From positions 186,001-250,000 of the forward strand of contig JALNYH010000001.1 of assembly GCA_023229945.1 (NCBI GenBank): DNA of 64,000 bases, read 5' to 3'. The DNA is from Arcobacteraceae bacterium (GTDB lineage Bacteria; Campylobacterota; Campylobacteria; Campylobacterales; Arcobacteraceae). Below are positions 32,946-42,119 of this stretch, piece by piece. Numbering within the stretch: the stretch's first letter is position 1; each line of letters starts with the position of its first letter. The translations under genes and the position numbers were made by a program. The notes under the pieces are model-generated. The model saw only the letters and a program-made list of their open reading frames with translations, searched no databases and was not told the origin of the DNA.

Positions 32946-33946
32946 TGGCTGAAGATAAAGATGCACTAAGAGGTATGTCTATGCTAGAAAAGGTTGCAAA
33001 TTTTTGTGTCCTTATAGGCGAAGAAGCTACTATTAAAATATTTCAACATCTTCCTAAGGATACTGTTGAAAGAATTTCTACCGCAATTTCAACTATTAGA
33101 ACAGTTGATAAAGAAGTATCACTAGCAATTTTAAATGAATTTCATGTACTAGCAAGATCTAGTGGGTTTATAAATTCTGGTGGATTTGATTATGCTAAAG
33201 ATATTTTATATAAAACTTTGGGCAAAGAAGAAGCTGAAAGGATTTTGGCAAAACTATCTAAGTTACATATGGCATCACAATCTTTTACATACTTAAATGC
33301 AATCAATCCTAAGCAACTAGCAGATTTCATAAAAGATGAATCTCCTCAAACAATAGCTGTAATATTGTCCCATATGGAAGCTCCAAAAGCTGCAGATGTT
33401 TTGAGTCAACTTGATGAAGATATTAAGGTGAAAGTTACTATGCAAATGGCTACTATTAAAGATGTCTCACCTGATGTTGTACGAACAATGTCCGTGGTAC
33501 TAGAGAAGAAACTAGAATCTTTATTGTCTTCTATTGTAGATGTTGGTGGGGTAAAGGTAGTTGCAGATATGCTTAATCGTCTAGGTCCAAAAGCTCAGGA
33601 TATTTTGAAAAATATAGAAGGTGTTGATAGTGCACTTTCTCAGAGAATCAAAGAAAATATGTTTGTTTTTGAAGATTTGGTTAGACTTGACACAGAATAT
33701 GTTCAAAAAATACTACAAAATGTAGATATGGCAGATGTTGCAATTGCTATGAAAAATGCAGCACCTGAAGATATAGATAAAATTACTTCAGCACTTAGCC
33801 AAAGAGCAAAAGATAGATTTTTGGAAGAGTCTGAAATGTTAACAAAAGTTAAAATTAAAGATATAGAAATAGCACAAAGAAAAATGCTTGATGTTGCCCA
33901 AAAACTTATTGAAGATGGTGTAATTGATAGAGGAATGGAAGAATAA
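32945..33946 (+). CDS. fliG: Flagellar motor switch protein FliG
   Basis: 333 aa. N-terminal FliF-binding helices (MLEKVANFCVLIGEEATIKIF), middle FliM-binding domain with DESPQTIAVILSHM (EHPQ-like motif, here ESPQ), and the C-terminal torque domain with charged helix LVRLDTEYVQKILQNVD and KDRFLEESEMLTKV. Complete. It overlaps fliH by 1 bp. Confidence 0.96.
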   Translation: MAEDKDALRGMSMLEKVANFCVLIGEEATIKIFQHLPKDTVERISTAISTIRTVDKEVSLAILNEFHVLARSSGFINSGGFDYAKDILYKTLGKEEAERILAKLSKLHMASQSFTYLNAINPKQLADFIKDESPQTIAVILSHMEAPKAADVLSQLDEDIKVKVTMQMATIKDVSPDVVRTMSVVLEKKLESLLSSIVDVGGVKVVADMLNRLGPKAQDILKNIEGVDSALSQRIKENMFVFEDLVRLDTEYVQKILQNVDMADVAIAMKNAAPEDIDKITSALSQRAKDRFLEESEMLTKVKIKDIEIAQRKMLDVAQKLIEDGVIDRGMEE

Positions 33947-34620
33947 TGGCTATTAATAATGTAACAACTGGAGCAAAAATAGTAAAACAGCAAGAAACTG
34001 GTGTGAGTGCATATCAACTTGGTGCTTTTGTTGGTGGAGTGAATAAGGAAGATTTATCACAGTTACAAAAATCTCCAAATGTTGTTCTTCAATCTCATAA
34101 TGATGCTAATACCAATATGTCTCATAGCGTTGATATATCGAAAATATTAGAAGAACTTACATTTATAAAAACAAAAATTGAAAATATAGAATCACATGGA
34201 GTTGGTTCAAGAGAGCTTGATAAACAAGTAATAAATGCAATAAAAGAGTTGAAGCAATATGCATCTTTTTTTGAACAAGCTACATTTGCTCTTGAATCAA
34301 AAATATTAAAAACTTCTATATCTATAGCTAAAAAAATTATTTCTATTGAAGTTGGTGAAAACTCTTCCAAAATAGCAAAAGAGACTATTACAAATATTCT
34401 CGCAAAAATTAAATCTGCTTCAAAAATTACAATTCACTTAAATCCAAAAGACTATGTAGTACTAAAAAATGACTTGCAATTACAACCTTTTATTATACTA
34501 AATGAAGATCCAAATGTTACAGCAGGTGGAGTTGTAATTGCTAGTGATCTTGGTAATTTTGATGGAAATATAGAGGCAAAAATAGCTTCTATGACAGAGT
34601 CTCTTGATACACTAATGTAA
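33946..34620 (+). CDS. fliH: Flagellar export ATPase regulator FliH
   Basis: 224 aa. The variable N-terminus is followed by a long helix (about 60-130) and the C-terminal V-ATPase-E-like domain (SISIAKKIISIEVGENSSKIAKETITNIL, then IHLNPKDYVVL). It links FliI to the C-ring through FliN. Followed by a promoter-bearing spacer of 153 bp. Confidence 0.9.
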   Translation: MAINNVTTGAKIVKQQETGVSAYQLGAFVGGVNKEDLSQLQKSPNVVLQSHNDANTNMSHSVDISKILEELTFIKTKIENIESHGVGSRELDKQVINAIKELKQYASFFEQATFALESKILKTSISIAKKIISIEVGENSSKIAKETITNILAKIKSASKITIHLNPKDYVVLKNDLQLQPFIILNEDPNVTAGGVVIASDLGNFDGNIEAKIASMTESLDTLM

Positions 34621-34719
34621 TCTTTAATATTTCATTTAGAAATAAATAAATCTTTCTTAATCTTAGTTTAACTTTATAAAAAAGACAATAATTAGTATTC
34701 AAACTTATTACTTTTATGA

Positions 34720-34725
34720 TATAAT
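34720..34725 (+). promoter_or_regulatory. Probable -10 box upstream of fliN
   Basis: TATAAT preceded by TGA in the 34621-34773 spacer, 48 bp before fliN. It would allow separate expression of fliN-flgD-flgE. Confidence 0.55.
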
Positions 34726-34773
34726 TAATGCAAATAAAAGTTTATTTGTTCAAAAAATTGTGAAAGGTACTTT

Positions 34774-35061
34774 ATGGATATAAGCGAAAGAGATTATGAT
34801 GTCTTGGTAGATACTGAGATTGTTGTTGATGTTATGCTTGGAGCTTGCCATATTAGTATGAAAGAGTTTTTGGATTTAAGCGAAGGAGATATTGTATCAC
34901 TTGACAAAACAGCAGGAGCTGGCGGTGATATTTATGTCAACAAAAGAATAATCGGCACTGGCGATATTATTGTGATGGATGAAAAATTAGCAGTTCGTGT
35001 TCAAGATGCTATGGATTCTGATAATGTTGTTAGATATTTTTTTGACGAAGGTCTTAATTAA
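34774..35061 (+). CDS. fliN: Flagellar switch protein FliN
   Basis: 95 aa, a single SpoA domain: VDTEIVVDVMLGACHISMKEFLDLSEGDIVSLDK, then DIYVNKRIIGTGDIIVMDEKLAVRV. FliN forms the base of the C-ring and docks FliH. A second SpoA protein, FliY, is encoded at 42471, as in Helicobacter and Campylobacter, where FliN and FliY coexist. fliM is not in this window. Confidence 0.93.
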   Translation: MDISERDYDVLVDTEIVVDVMLGACHISMKEFLDLSEGDIVSLDKTAGAGGDIYVNKRIIGTGDIIVMDEKLAVRVQDAMDSDNVVRYFFDEGLN

Positions 35062-35071
35062 GGAGCAAAAA

Positions 35072-35551
35072 ATGGCAGTAGATAATGTTCAAACTTCAAC
35101 AAAGGCTGATGCATATGGTAATTCTTACACAGCGGCTATATCAAATGATAAATTGACAAATGATGATTTCTTAAAGCTTATGCTAACAGAACTTCAAATG
35201 CAAGATCCTACAAAACCGATGGATTCAGCAAATATGCTTCAATCTCAAATGCAAATGAGTGCAATTGAGACAAACTTGCAAACTATTGAAACTATGAAAG
35301 CGTTACAACAATCATTTGCCCAAAGTGCATTGGCACAATCAGCAAATTTAATTGGTTCAATAGTTGAAAATGGTGAGTATGGTGATACTGGTGCTTATAA
35401 AGAGTACTTTATTGGTGCTGTTGAATCTGTTGATGGAGATATTATGCTTCATGCTTATGAGGTTGTTGGATATGATGATGAAACTTCAGAGTTTATAATG
35501 TCGGAAGAAAAACAATTAATAAACTTTAATAGTGTCACAAAGATTAATTAA
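35072..35551 (+). CDS. flgD: Hook capping/scaffold protein FlgD
   Basis: 159 aa from ATG 35072 behind AAGGAG. The frame extends 25 codons further up but that part overlaps fliN. The N-terminal FlgD motif is clear: NDDFLKLMLTELQMQDPTKPMDSANMLQSQMQMS. The C-terminal Ig/tudor part is short or absent (family often about 220 aa), as in other short FlgD. Immediately before flgE. Confidence 0.92.
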   Translation: MAVDNVQTSTKADAYGNSYTAAISNDKLTNDDFLKLMLTELQMQDPTKPMDSANMLQSQMQMSAIETNLQTIETMKALQQSFAQSALAQSANLIGSIVENGEYGDTGAYKEYFIGAVESVDGDIMLHAYEVVGYDDETSEFIMSEEKQLINFNSVTKIN

Positions 35552-35560
35552 GGATTTACC

Positions 35561-37030
35561 ATGATAGGTGCATTATACAACGGGATTTCTGGATTAAATG
35601 CTTTTCAACAAGCACTCAATAGTGAATCAAATAATATTTCAAATGTAAATACTGCTGGATATAAAAGTGATAGTGTGACATTTGCGGATATGATGTATCA
35701 AAATGGTGTTGGGAAAGGGTCTGTTTTACAATCTGTTCAAAAAGACTTTACACAAGGTAATCTTAAACTGACCGGCAATCCTTATGATATGGCAATAGAT
35801 GGTAAGGGTTTTTTCATGGTTCAAGGTGATAAACCAGAGGTTTATTATACTAGAGCGGGTGATTTTAGAATGGGTACTGATGGTGGGCTTCAAACTTCAA
35901 GTGGACTGAATGTAATGGGCTTTGCTACAAGTGCAGCTACCGTAAATGCAACAAATCCAAGTGCACAACAGTTTTCTTCCATGTATGACAAATATCTTGG
36001 TTCTCAAGTGGTTATCAATCAAGATCAAGTATTTACAATAAATGCTAGGTCTACGGATTATGTGTCAAGTGCATCATTGCCAGTAAATCTTGATGATTAT
36101 ACTACGATGAGTGGAGCAGGATATAAAACTGCAGGTGCTAAGATTGCAGATATTGAAGCACTTTCAGCTGATTATAGACAAAGGTTATCTGAACTTTCTG
36201 CAACAATAGGAACAAGTATTACAAGTACTACACAACAAAGCACAGTTGATTTTAGTGATTTTAATACAAGGCTTGCTAATGAAGGTGATTTTGTAGAGAT
36301 TTTTATAGGTAATGCTGTATTTAGACAAGCTTTTGATACAGACGCACAAACTACTATGAAGAAGTTTTCAGATCAAATATCAGCTACAAAAGGGTTGACT
36401 AGTAGTGTAGATACAAATGGATTATTGACTATAGAGTCATTAATCCCTGGTCAAAAAACAATAGTAGGGAGTCCATTAATTAATGAAGAACCTTATAATG
36501 TGGTAACAGTTGATGCAGTAAAGGGAAGTGGGCAAGGAGCAGTTGATAGTGCAAGAACTGCTTTACAAATAGCAGTAGAGAGAGCAGGTGCAGAGTTCTT
36601 GGAACTTACTAATGGATTAGATTTAACAGGAGCATCCACTTTAAATGTGAATCCAATACAATTAAAACTTGATAATTTAGGTTTTAGTGATAATGGTTTT
36701 GGAACACCAGAAGTTGTCAATGGAGTGGTTCTGATGAATCAAGGGGATCATTCCTTTGTAGTAGGTAAAGTTAGTACAGCTTATTTTAATGATACAAATA
36801 GCCTAAAGCCATTAGGAGATAACTTATTTGGAAAAACATTTGCTAGTGGTGACCCTATTTATGCTGGAGAGTTAAATAAAGTGGAAGGTAGTATCTTGGA
36901 AATGAGTAATGCAGAGCTTGGAAGTAGCTTGACGAACTTGATGGTATATCAAAGAGCATTTGAGGCTAATTCAAAAAGTATTACTACAAGTGATGAGTTT
37001 TTGAATATTGCTATACAGCTTAAGAAATAG
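35561..37030 (+). CDS. flgE: Flagellar hook protein FlgE (copy 1)
   Basis: 489 aa. N-terminal axial motif MIGALYNGISGLNAFQQAL and NISNVNTAGYKSDSVTFADMMYQ. FlgE core with DMAIDGKGFFMVQG and YYTRAGDFRM. C-terminal helix SLTNLMVYQRAFEANSKSITTSDEFLN. It follows flgD by 9 bp, the normal hook-gene position. A longer second FlgE follows at 37199. Which one builds the main hook cannot be read from sequence. Confidence 0.93.
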   Translation: MIGALYNGISGLNAFQQALNSESNNISNVNTAGYKSDSVTFADMMYQNGVGKGSVLQSVQKDFTQGNLKLTGNPYDMAIDGKGFFMVQGDKPEVYYTRAGDFRMGTDGGLQTSSGLNVMGFATSAATVNATNPSAQQFSSMYDKYLGSQVVINQDQVFTINARSTDYVSSASLPVNLDDYTTMSGAGYKTAGAKIADIEALSADYRQRLSELSATIGTSITSTTQQSTVDFSDFNTRLANEGDFVEIFIGNAVFRQAFDTDAQTTMKKFSDQISATKGLTSSVDTNGLLTIESLIPGQKTIVGSPLINEEPYNVVTVDAVKGSGQGAVDSARTALQIAVERAGAEFLELTNGLDLTGASTLNVNPIQLKLDNLGFSDNGFGTPEVVNGVVLMNQGDHSFVVGKVSTAYFNDTNSLKPLGDNLFGKTFASGDPIYAGELNKVEGSILEMSNAELGSSLTNLMVYQRAFEANSKSITTSDEFLNIAIQLKK

Positions 37031-37033
37031 GTG

Positions 37034-37178
37034 GTAGTTTGTAGAGAGTAGAGGGTAGAGATACCTTTTGCTTGGTATGTTTTTAGTTTAGCTCTAAGTT
37101 TAGAGTTAAATTATGAACATTGTTTGTTCAGACGGTAAAGGCTAGGGTAGTTTTACCTTTTACCTTTTACCTTTTACC
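37034..37178. repeat. Spacer with two heptad arms between the flgE genes
   Basis: Left arm: GTAGTTT, GTAGAGA, GTAGAGG, GTAGAGA (37034-37061). Right arm: four perfect TTTTACC (37151-37178). A smaller hairpin (GGTAAA ... TTTTACC, about 37135-37157) lies inside. The arms are partly complementary. No open frame. Confidence 0.8.
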
Positions 37179-37198
37179 TTAAATACAAAGGATTTAAA

Positions 37199-39463
37199 AT
37201 GATTGGCGCACTATGGACAGGAATTTCGGGGTTGTCTTCACACCAAAAAGCTTTGGATAATGAAGCAACTAATATTGCCAATGTTAATACAGTAGGATAT
37301 AAAGCATCTAGAATCTCTTTTGCAGATCAGATGTATCAAGATAAAATAGGAAAAGGTTCAAAAGTACTTGATGCAGAAAAGCTTTATGTTCAAGGTAACT
37401 TAAAAGTTACTGGAGTAAGCTTTGACATGGCACTAAGTGGTAGTGGATTTTTTGCTGTAGCAAATACTAGAAGTAGTGGAGCTAGTGAGACTTTTTATAC
37501 AAGGGCTGGAAACTTCCGTATGGGTGAAGATGGCTCACTACAAGACGCAGCAGGAAACAAAGTCCAAGGATGGGCGATGAGAGATGTTGATGCTGATGTG
37601 GATGTAAAATCAACAAATCCCAATGTAACTTCATTTACAAATGATTATATTAAGCTAGGTGCTTCAAAAATAATAAGACACAACAATAAAGTAGAAACTA
37701 TTACAGCAAAAATGACAGATTATAATCAAGTTGCAGTTGCTGATAGTACTACAGTATTTAGTGGTGCAGGGCTTAAAACAAAATCGGCTAAAATCATAGA
37801 TGTAGAGACTTTGATAAGTGACTACAATCTAAAACTTACAGCCTATCAGTCAAATCCAGCGGCTACTTCATCACCATCACAAGCACAAATTAGCTATGTA
37901 AAATATCCAATGGATACTGCAAGTGCGGAGGGTGATCAGATGTATGTGTATTTAAATGGTACTAAATATTCTCAAAGTTTTGAATATGATGCCGCAAAAA
38001 CAGATGATGAGAATAGAATGGCAACTTTGAAAAAACTTGCTGATCAAATATCTGCAATTCCAGGATTTGTAGCATATACTGCGGCTGGAACACCACCAAA
38101 CTTGACTGAAACTACTGATGAATTAGCAACAAATCCAGGATATCTTAAAATAGAATCACTAATACCAGGAAAACTCTTTACACTTGGTGAAGTAGCTGAA
38201 AGCTCAGGAGTAACAACTTCTGTTGGAAGTGTTGTAACAAGTCAAGGTGTAGATGCAATTGCAGGAACTGGATTTGGTGCAGTTAAAAGTGCTCAAGAAG
38301 CGCTTTTGAAAGCTGTAAGTGGTATGCAAAAAGATGTATATACATTATCTGACCTTGGGGCTGATTTAGATAGTGATGAAGTTTTGGATACAGCAACAAA
38401 CTTTACTTATCAATTGAGTATTTATAGTCCAGAGTTAAAAACAAATATAGATGTTCCTGCTATTCCGCTTACTATTACTGCTGCTACGACAGTAGATGAT
38501 ATAGTTACAGCGATAAATGGTAATGTTGGTGCAGGGGCATATTTGGCGAATTATGTAGAAGCAAAGAATGTAAATGGTGCTTTAGTTATTCAAGCAAAAG
38601 ATGAATTAGCTGGTTATAAAATTAATGGTACATTAGCACAAACAAATGCTGTTAGTGAAGTTCAAACTGTGGAAGTAACTGGTACAGCAACTGGTGCAGT
38701 TAGCTTTTTAGGTTCAGTTGTGGCAGGCTCAGCAGCTCTTGATACAGCTGCTGATACCGTTACAAATATTCTTGCTGATTCAGCTGCTATTATTGCTGCA
38801 TGGAATGGTGATGTTGATAATGCAGCAAAACAAATATTAAGTATTACCGGGGGCGGAACAACACTAACGGTAACTTATGCAAATGATATGGGCAATGTAG
38901 CGAATATTGACTCAGCAACTAGTGCTGGTATTACATTTGGTGAATCTGTTGAAACGACAAGTGGTTCTATACCTGCTACTAGAGAAAAAAATTCATCATA
39001 TAGTGGATTTACAGGAGCTGGGGCAGAATTTATACAAATGATAAATACAATTGACCAAACAGCTTCACAAGGTGGATTACAACTTCGTCTTGATGTATTA
39101 AATATCTCTGATAGTGCATTTGGTGAGTTTAATGTTGACAGTTCTGGTCTTATTACTATGATGCAAGATGGTGCTGAATATGCTATTGGTCAAGTTGCTG
39201 TTGCGTTATTTAATAATGAACGAGGACTAATACCTATTGGTGATAACTTGGTGAGAAAATCAAATGAATCAGGTGAGCCGATATTCAATGTAAACAATGA
39301 CAAAACTGCTAAAATTGAAGCTAGAACACTAGAGCTTTCAACTGCTGACTTGTCAGAGTCACTGGTAAATCTAATGGTTTTCCAAAGAGCTTTTGAAGCT
39401 AATGCAAAAAGTATTACAACAAGTGATGAGTTGCTAAATACATTGATTAATCTGAAAAGATAA
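37199..39463 (+). CDS. flgE: Large flagellar hook protein FlgE (copy 2)
   Basis: 754 aa. Same ends as copy 1 (MIGALWTGISGLSSHQKAL, ANVNTVGYKASRISFADQMYQ; C-terminus SLVNLMVFQRAFEANAKSI), so the axial helices are nearly matched. The surface region is about 265 residues longer. About 385-600 is Ala/Thr/Gly-rich and repetitive in feel (TAATTVDDIVTAINGNVG, a hook-IN-like motif; AALDTAADTVTNILADSAAI). The insert has higher G+C than the flanks. Long FlgE (about 850 aa) is the true hook protein in C. jejuni, so this copy may be the hook filament protein. Confidence 0.9.
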   Translation: MIGALWTGISGLSSHQKALDNEATNIANVNTVGYKASRISFADQMYQDKIGKGSKVLDAEKLYVQGNLKVTGVSFDMALSGSGFFAVANTRSSGASETFYTRAGNFRMGEDGSLQDAAGNKVQGWAMRDVDADVDVKSTNPNVTSFTNDYIKLGASKIIRHNNKVETITAKMTDYNQVAVADSTTVFSGAGLKTKSAKIIDVETLISDYNLKLTAYQSNPAATSSPSQAQISYVKYPMDTASAEGDQMYVYLNGTKYSQSFEYDAAKTDDENRMATLKKLADQISAIPGFVAYTAAGTPPNLTETTDELATNPGYLKIESLIPGKLFTLGEVAESSGVTTSVGSVVTSQGVDAIAGTGFGAVKSAQEALLKAVSGMQKDVYTLSDLGADLDSDEVLDTATNFTYQLSIYSPELKTNIDVPAIPLTITAATTVDDIVTAINGNVGAGAYLANYVEAKNVNGALVIQAKDELAGYKINGTLAQTNAVSEVQTVEVTGTATGAVSFLGSVVAGSAALDTAADTVTNILADSAAIIAAWNGDVDNAAKQILSITGGGTTLTVTYANDMGNVANIDSATSAGITFGESVETTSGSIPATREKNSSYSGFTGAGAEFIQMINTIDQTASQGGLQLRLDVLNISDSAFGEFNVDSSGLITMMQDGAEYAIGQVAVALFNNERGLIPIGDNLVRKSNESGEPIFNVNNDKTAKIEARTLELSTADLSESLVNLMVFQRAFEANAKSITTSDELLNTLINLKR

Positions 39464-39465
39464 TT

Positions 39466-39494
39466 AAAACTGCTTGGAATTTCCAAGCAGTTTT
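39466..39494 (+). terminator. Terminator after flgE copy 2
   Basis: A 13-bp stem (39466-39478 with 39482-39494, CTGCTTGGA core), 3-nt loop, ending in TTTT. It has AAAA before and TTTT after, so it works in either direction. Confidence 0.85.
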
Positions 39495-39503
39495 AAAATG
39501 AAT

Positions 39504-39608
39504 AACTAATAATTAACAACTAACAACTTATGTGTTGCTTCGTAACAGTTTTAGATATCGCTTTAGCGATACCATAGTTATTAATTATTAGTTGTTAATT
39601 ATTAATTT
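39504..39608. repeat. Inverted heptad-repeat element
   Basis: Left arm: AACTAAT, AATTAAC, AACTAAC, AACTTAT (39504-39531). Right arm: ATAGTTA, TTAATTA, TTAGTTG, TTAATTA, TTAATTT (39574-39608). The arms are largely complementary. Between them is a compact hairpin GATATCGC ... GCGATACC (about 39553-39573). It lies in the 159-bp spacer before the membrane coiled-coil gene. Confidence 0.8.
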
Positions 39609-39622
39609 AAAAGGGTTTTTAT

Positions 39623-39952
39623 TTGGAAAGTTTTTTACTAACTATCGTTCTAGGTGTACTTGCACTTTATTTTTTTGCTAGTAAAAATGTATATGTATCT
39701 TTGTACAAAAAAGTAAATGAAGAAAAAGATATGCTTCAAGAACAAAATATCAAAATACAAGACCTTATAAACAAAAGTGAAAAACAAGTCAAAGGTTCTG
39801 TGCAATCTTTGGAAGATAGTCATCATAATTTACATGTGGCACGAGAAGATTTGCAAAAACTTCGTCTTGAAAATACTGAGCTAAAACATAAAGTTACTAG
39901 TTTACAAAACAAAGTAGATGAGTTATATGCTCAAGTAAATACTATGGTATAA
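39623..39952 (+). CDS. Membrane-anchored coiled-coil protein
   Basis: 109 aa from TTG 39623 behind AAAAGGG. One N-terminal transmembrane helix (ESFLLTIVLGVLALYFFA) is followed by a continuous coiled coil to the end (VNEEKDMLQEQNIKIQDLI, LRLENTELKHKVTSLQNKVDEL). I know no family name. Its stop is 1 bp before the TPR gene, so the two products may act together around the motor. Confidence 0.72.
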   Translation: MESFLLTIVLGVLALYFFASKNVYVSLYKKVNEEKDMLQEQNIKIQDLINKSEKQVKGSVQSLEDSHHNLHVAREDLQKLRLENTELKHKVTSLQNKVDELYAQVNTMV

Positions 39953-39953
39953 G

Positions 39954-41951
39954 ATGATAAGAATTTTAATTATTTGTTTTTTTGTAACTTCACTTTTTTC
40001 AAATAGTACATCTGTACTAAACTCTCAACCAAATATTTTATTTGATTATAAAAACTTAAAAGATTCTCAAGATAAACTGGGTATGCAGTTAGAGTTTAAT
40101 AAAGCAGTATTATTGATGGAACAAAAAAAATACATTGAAGCGATACAAAGCTTTGAAAAGAGTATATCAATTTTAGAAATACCATCATATTTAAATATTG
40201 CAATAGCTTATTATGGATTGGAAAGATTTGACGATGCAAAAGAATATTTTGAATTAATATTTAATAATCCACAAAATGTATATGATGAGTCATATGCGTA
40301 TATGAGTGCTAGCTATTATCTCTATCAATTAACAAATGATGATAAATATTTAGAAGCAATTATGGCTACATCAAAAAGAGCAAATACTTTAAATGAACAA
40401 ACAAAAGCTCTTTTGGTTGATACTTTGATACTTTTAAAAGAATATCATCAAGCATTAGTTGTACTTGATAGTATGGAATATGAGTATGATTTTAAAAAAG
40501 CTTTATTATATTTGAAAGTTCAAGACTTTGCACAGGCAAATTTGTATCTTGAAAGAGCCAATAATAAAACACTAAACCCAGAGTTAAAACAAAGAATTTT
40601 ATGGTTGATGGTTTATCATGATCTTAAAACTAATAGTTTAGAGAAGCTTTTAGAACATTTGACTGCTATAGAAAAAGATAAAGAAAGGTTTAAAGCACAT
40701 TTTGAACTTCCTCTTATCATAAGTTTTAATAAACAAAAATATTCGAATCTTACATATTTACAAAGAGTTACAAATTTTGACGAGACCAGAGTAACTGATT
40801 TTTTGTTTTATTTTGCACCTTTTATTTTTTCTGATACTCAAGAGATTATTTTTGATACAGCAAAAGGCTTTATTTATAAATCCAAACAAAGTTTGAATAG
40901 GCTTGATAGTATGATGGAATATAATCTTGCATTACTTGAGAATATAAAAAAAGACCCAGTGATTAGGGTTAATGAATTATCAAAGCTTATTAAAACAAAC
41001 TCTAAATCATATGAATTTTATAATCTTGGACTTGCTTATGCACAAACTTTTGATTTTCATAATGCTTACAAAAATTTCTCCCGTGCATATATGCTCAATC
41101 CAGGTAATAAAATGTATGCAGCAATGACATTAATAAGTGCAAAAAGAATAAGCCTTAATATCAAAGAGAAAAAATATATTGAAGCAAATATGTTGAGTGG
41201 GAATGGTCTATATAACTATTTTGGACAAATGCTTTATAAACTAGGTGCTAATCCAAACTTACAAGTTAAGATTATGGAAAGAGACCCAGCTTTTGGGGAT
41301 ACCATTTTTGTGAAATCATTAGAATTTTTGCAAAGTATGCAAGAAGAAAAAGGAATTCCAAAGAACAGTAGATTATTAAAAGAACATACAAAAGATCCAC
41401 TAGTATATTTACTAAGTATTTCATTGAAAAAAAGTGAGGAAAATGATTTTCAATATTTTTCAAGATTGCAAGATAAGATACCTCTGAAATTTAATAATAA
41501 TTTTTTACAAGGTCCATTACTTATAACTGATTTTTATATGGATATGCTTAAAAGTGTAGGGATGATTTCTTTTGCAAATTTTGAGATATATGGAGATAAA
41601 AGCCCAACATATTTAAGAACTCAAGCATTAAAAGAGATTCATATTGGTGATCCAAAAGTAGCCCTTGATATTTTGGAAAATTTACAGGTAAATTATAATA
41701 TGGAAGATAAGTTTACTTTGTATTTGCAAGTCGCAGCATATTTACAAGCTGGAATGCCAAATGAAGCGATTTTGACAATTTCGCTTATAAAAGGTTTACT
41801 AAAAGACAATGGAGCTGATTATTTGACAGGAGTTTTGCTAATAAACGAACTAAAATTATCAAGTATAAATCAATATTTTAAAGCTCCTTATGAAGATGCT
41901 TTAATTGATTTTGAATTAGTTGGTTTTGATAAATTCTTAGAAAAACAGTAA
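39954..41951 (+). CDS. Exported TPR protein, possible PflB-like motor scaffold
   Basis: 665 aa. Signal peptide (IRILIICFFVTSLFSNS), then TPR-like helical repeats: FNKAVLLMEQKKYIEAIQSFEKSI, LNIAIAYYGLERFDDAKEYFELI (about 45-110), ALLYLKVQDFAQANLYLERA (about 180), and YNLGLAYAQTFDFHNAYKNFSRAYMLNPG (about 360). The flagellar island and solenoid character recall PflB, which with PflA forms the periplasmic scaffold holding the wide stator ring in Campylobacter. PflB is usually larger with an inner-membrane anchor, so the name is tentative. It is coupled to the coiled-coil gene upstream. Confidence 0.6.
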   Translation: MIRILIICFFVTSLFSNSTSVLNSQPNILFDYKNLKDSQDKLGMQLEFNKAVLLMEQKKYIEAIQSFEKSISILEIPSYLNIAIAYYGLERFDDAKEYFELIFNNPQNVYDESYAYMSASYYLYQLTNDDKYLEAIMATSKRANTLNEQTKALLVDTLILLKEYHQALVVLDSMEYEYDFKKALLYLKVQDFAQANLYLERANNKTLNPELKQRILWLMVYHDLKTNSLEKLLEHLTAIEKDKERFKAHFELPLIISFNKQKYSNLTYLQRVTNFDETRVTDFLFYFAPFIFSDTQEIIFDTAKGFIYKSKQSLNRLDSMMEYNLALLENIKKDPVIRVNELSKLIKTNSKSYEFYNLGLAYAQTFDFHNAYKNFSRAYMLNPGNKMYAAMTLISAKRISLNIKEKKYIEANMLSGNGLYNYFGQMLYKLGANPNLQVKIMERDPAFGDTIFVKSLEFLQSMQEEKGIPKNSRLLKEHTKDPLVYLLSISLKKSEENDFQYFSRLQDKIPLKFNNNFLQGPLLITDFYMDMLKSVGMISFANFEIYGDKSPTYLRTQALKEIHIGDPKVALDILENLQVNYNMEDKFTLYLQVAAYLQAGMPNEAILTISLIKGLLKDNGADYLTGVLLINELKLSSINQYFKAPYEDALIDFELVGFDKFLEKQ

Positions 41952-41973
41952 ATAAAATATAACTTTAATATTT

Positions 41974-42001
41974 TTTTTACTTTTTACCTTTTACTTTTTA
42001 C
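41974..42001. repeat. Four heptads (TTTTTAC type)
   Basis: TTTTTAC, TTTTTAC, CTTTTAC, TTTTTAC directly upstream of the -10 box at 42013. The T-phased 7-bp pattern may bend DNA and replace a -35 element. Confidence 0.75.
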
Positions 42002-42012
42002 CTTAACTGTGG

Positions 42013-42018
42013 TATAAT
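42013..42018 (+). promoter_or_regulatory. Promoter -10 box before the FlaG-like/fliY/mot genes
   Basis: TATAAT in GTGGTATAATTT, preceded by the T-phased heptads. It is the best -10 of the flagellar block and would drive the FlaG-like gene, fliY, motA, motB and beyond with a leader of about 95 nt. Confidence 0.65.
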
Positions 42019-42045
42019 TTACCAAATTTCTCTTAGCTAGGCCAA

Positions 42046-42061
42046 GGGAAATACATTTCCC
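42046..42061 (+). promoter_or_regulatory. 5'-leader hairpin
   Basis: GGGAAAT (42046-42052) and ATTTCCC (42055-42061) form a perfect inverted repeat within the leader that starts after the 42013 promoter. The AC spacer means the closing pairs must open to form a loop. Followed by GGGTTGG. No known riboswitch consensus matched. Confidence 0.5.
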
Positions 42062-42119
42062 GATTTAGGGTTGGTTACTTTATGTTTGATTTATTCAAAC
42101 CGTTAATAGGAGGCTATAT

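Noticed and set aside
34997..35071. Longer flgD starting inside fliN
   Set aside because: The extra 25 residues are a frame overlap of fliN; AAGGAG sits before ATG 35072.
37580..39000. Horizontal transfer of the whole flgE copy 2
   Set aside because: Only the central insert differs in composition; both ends match copy 1 closely, so duplication with insert divergence is simpler.
42035..42075. A riboswitch (preQ1 or cyclic di-GMP) in the leader before the FlaG-like gene
   Set aside because: The hairpin is there, but the conserved single-stranded cores of these classes are not.
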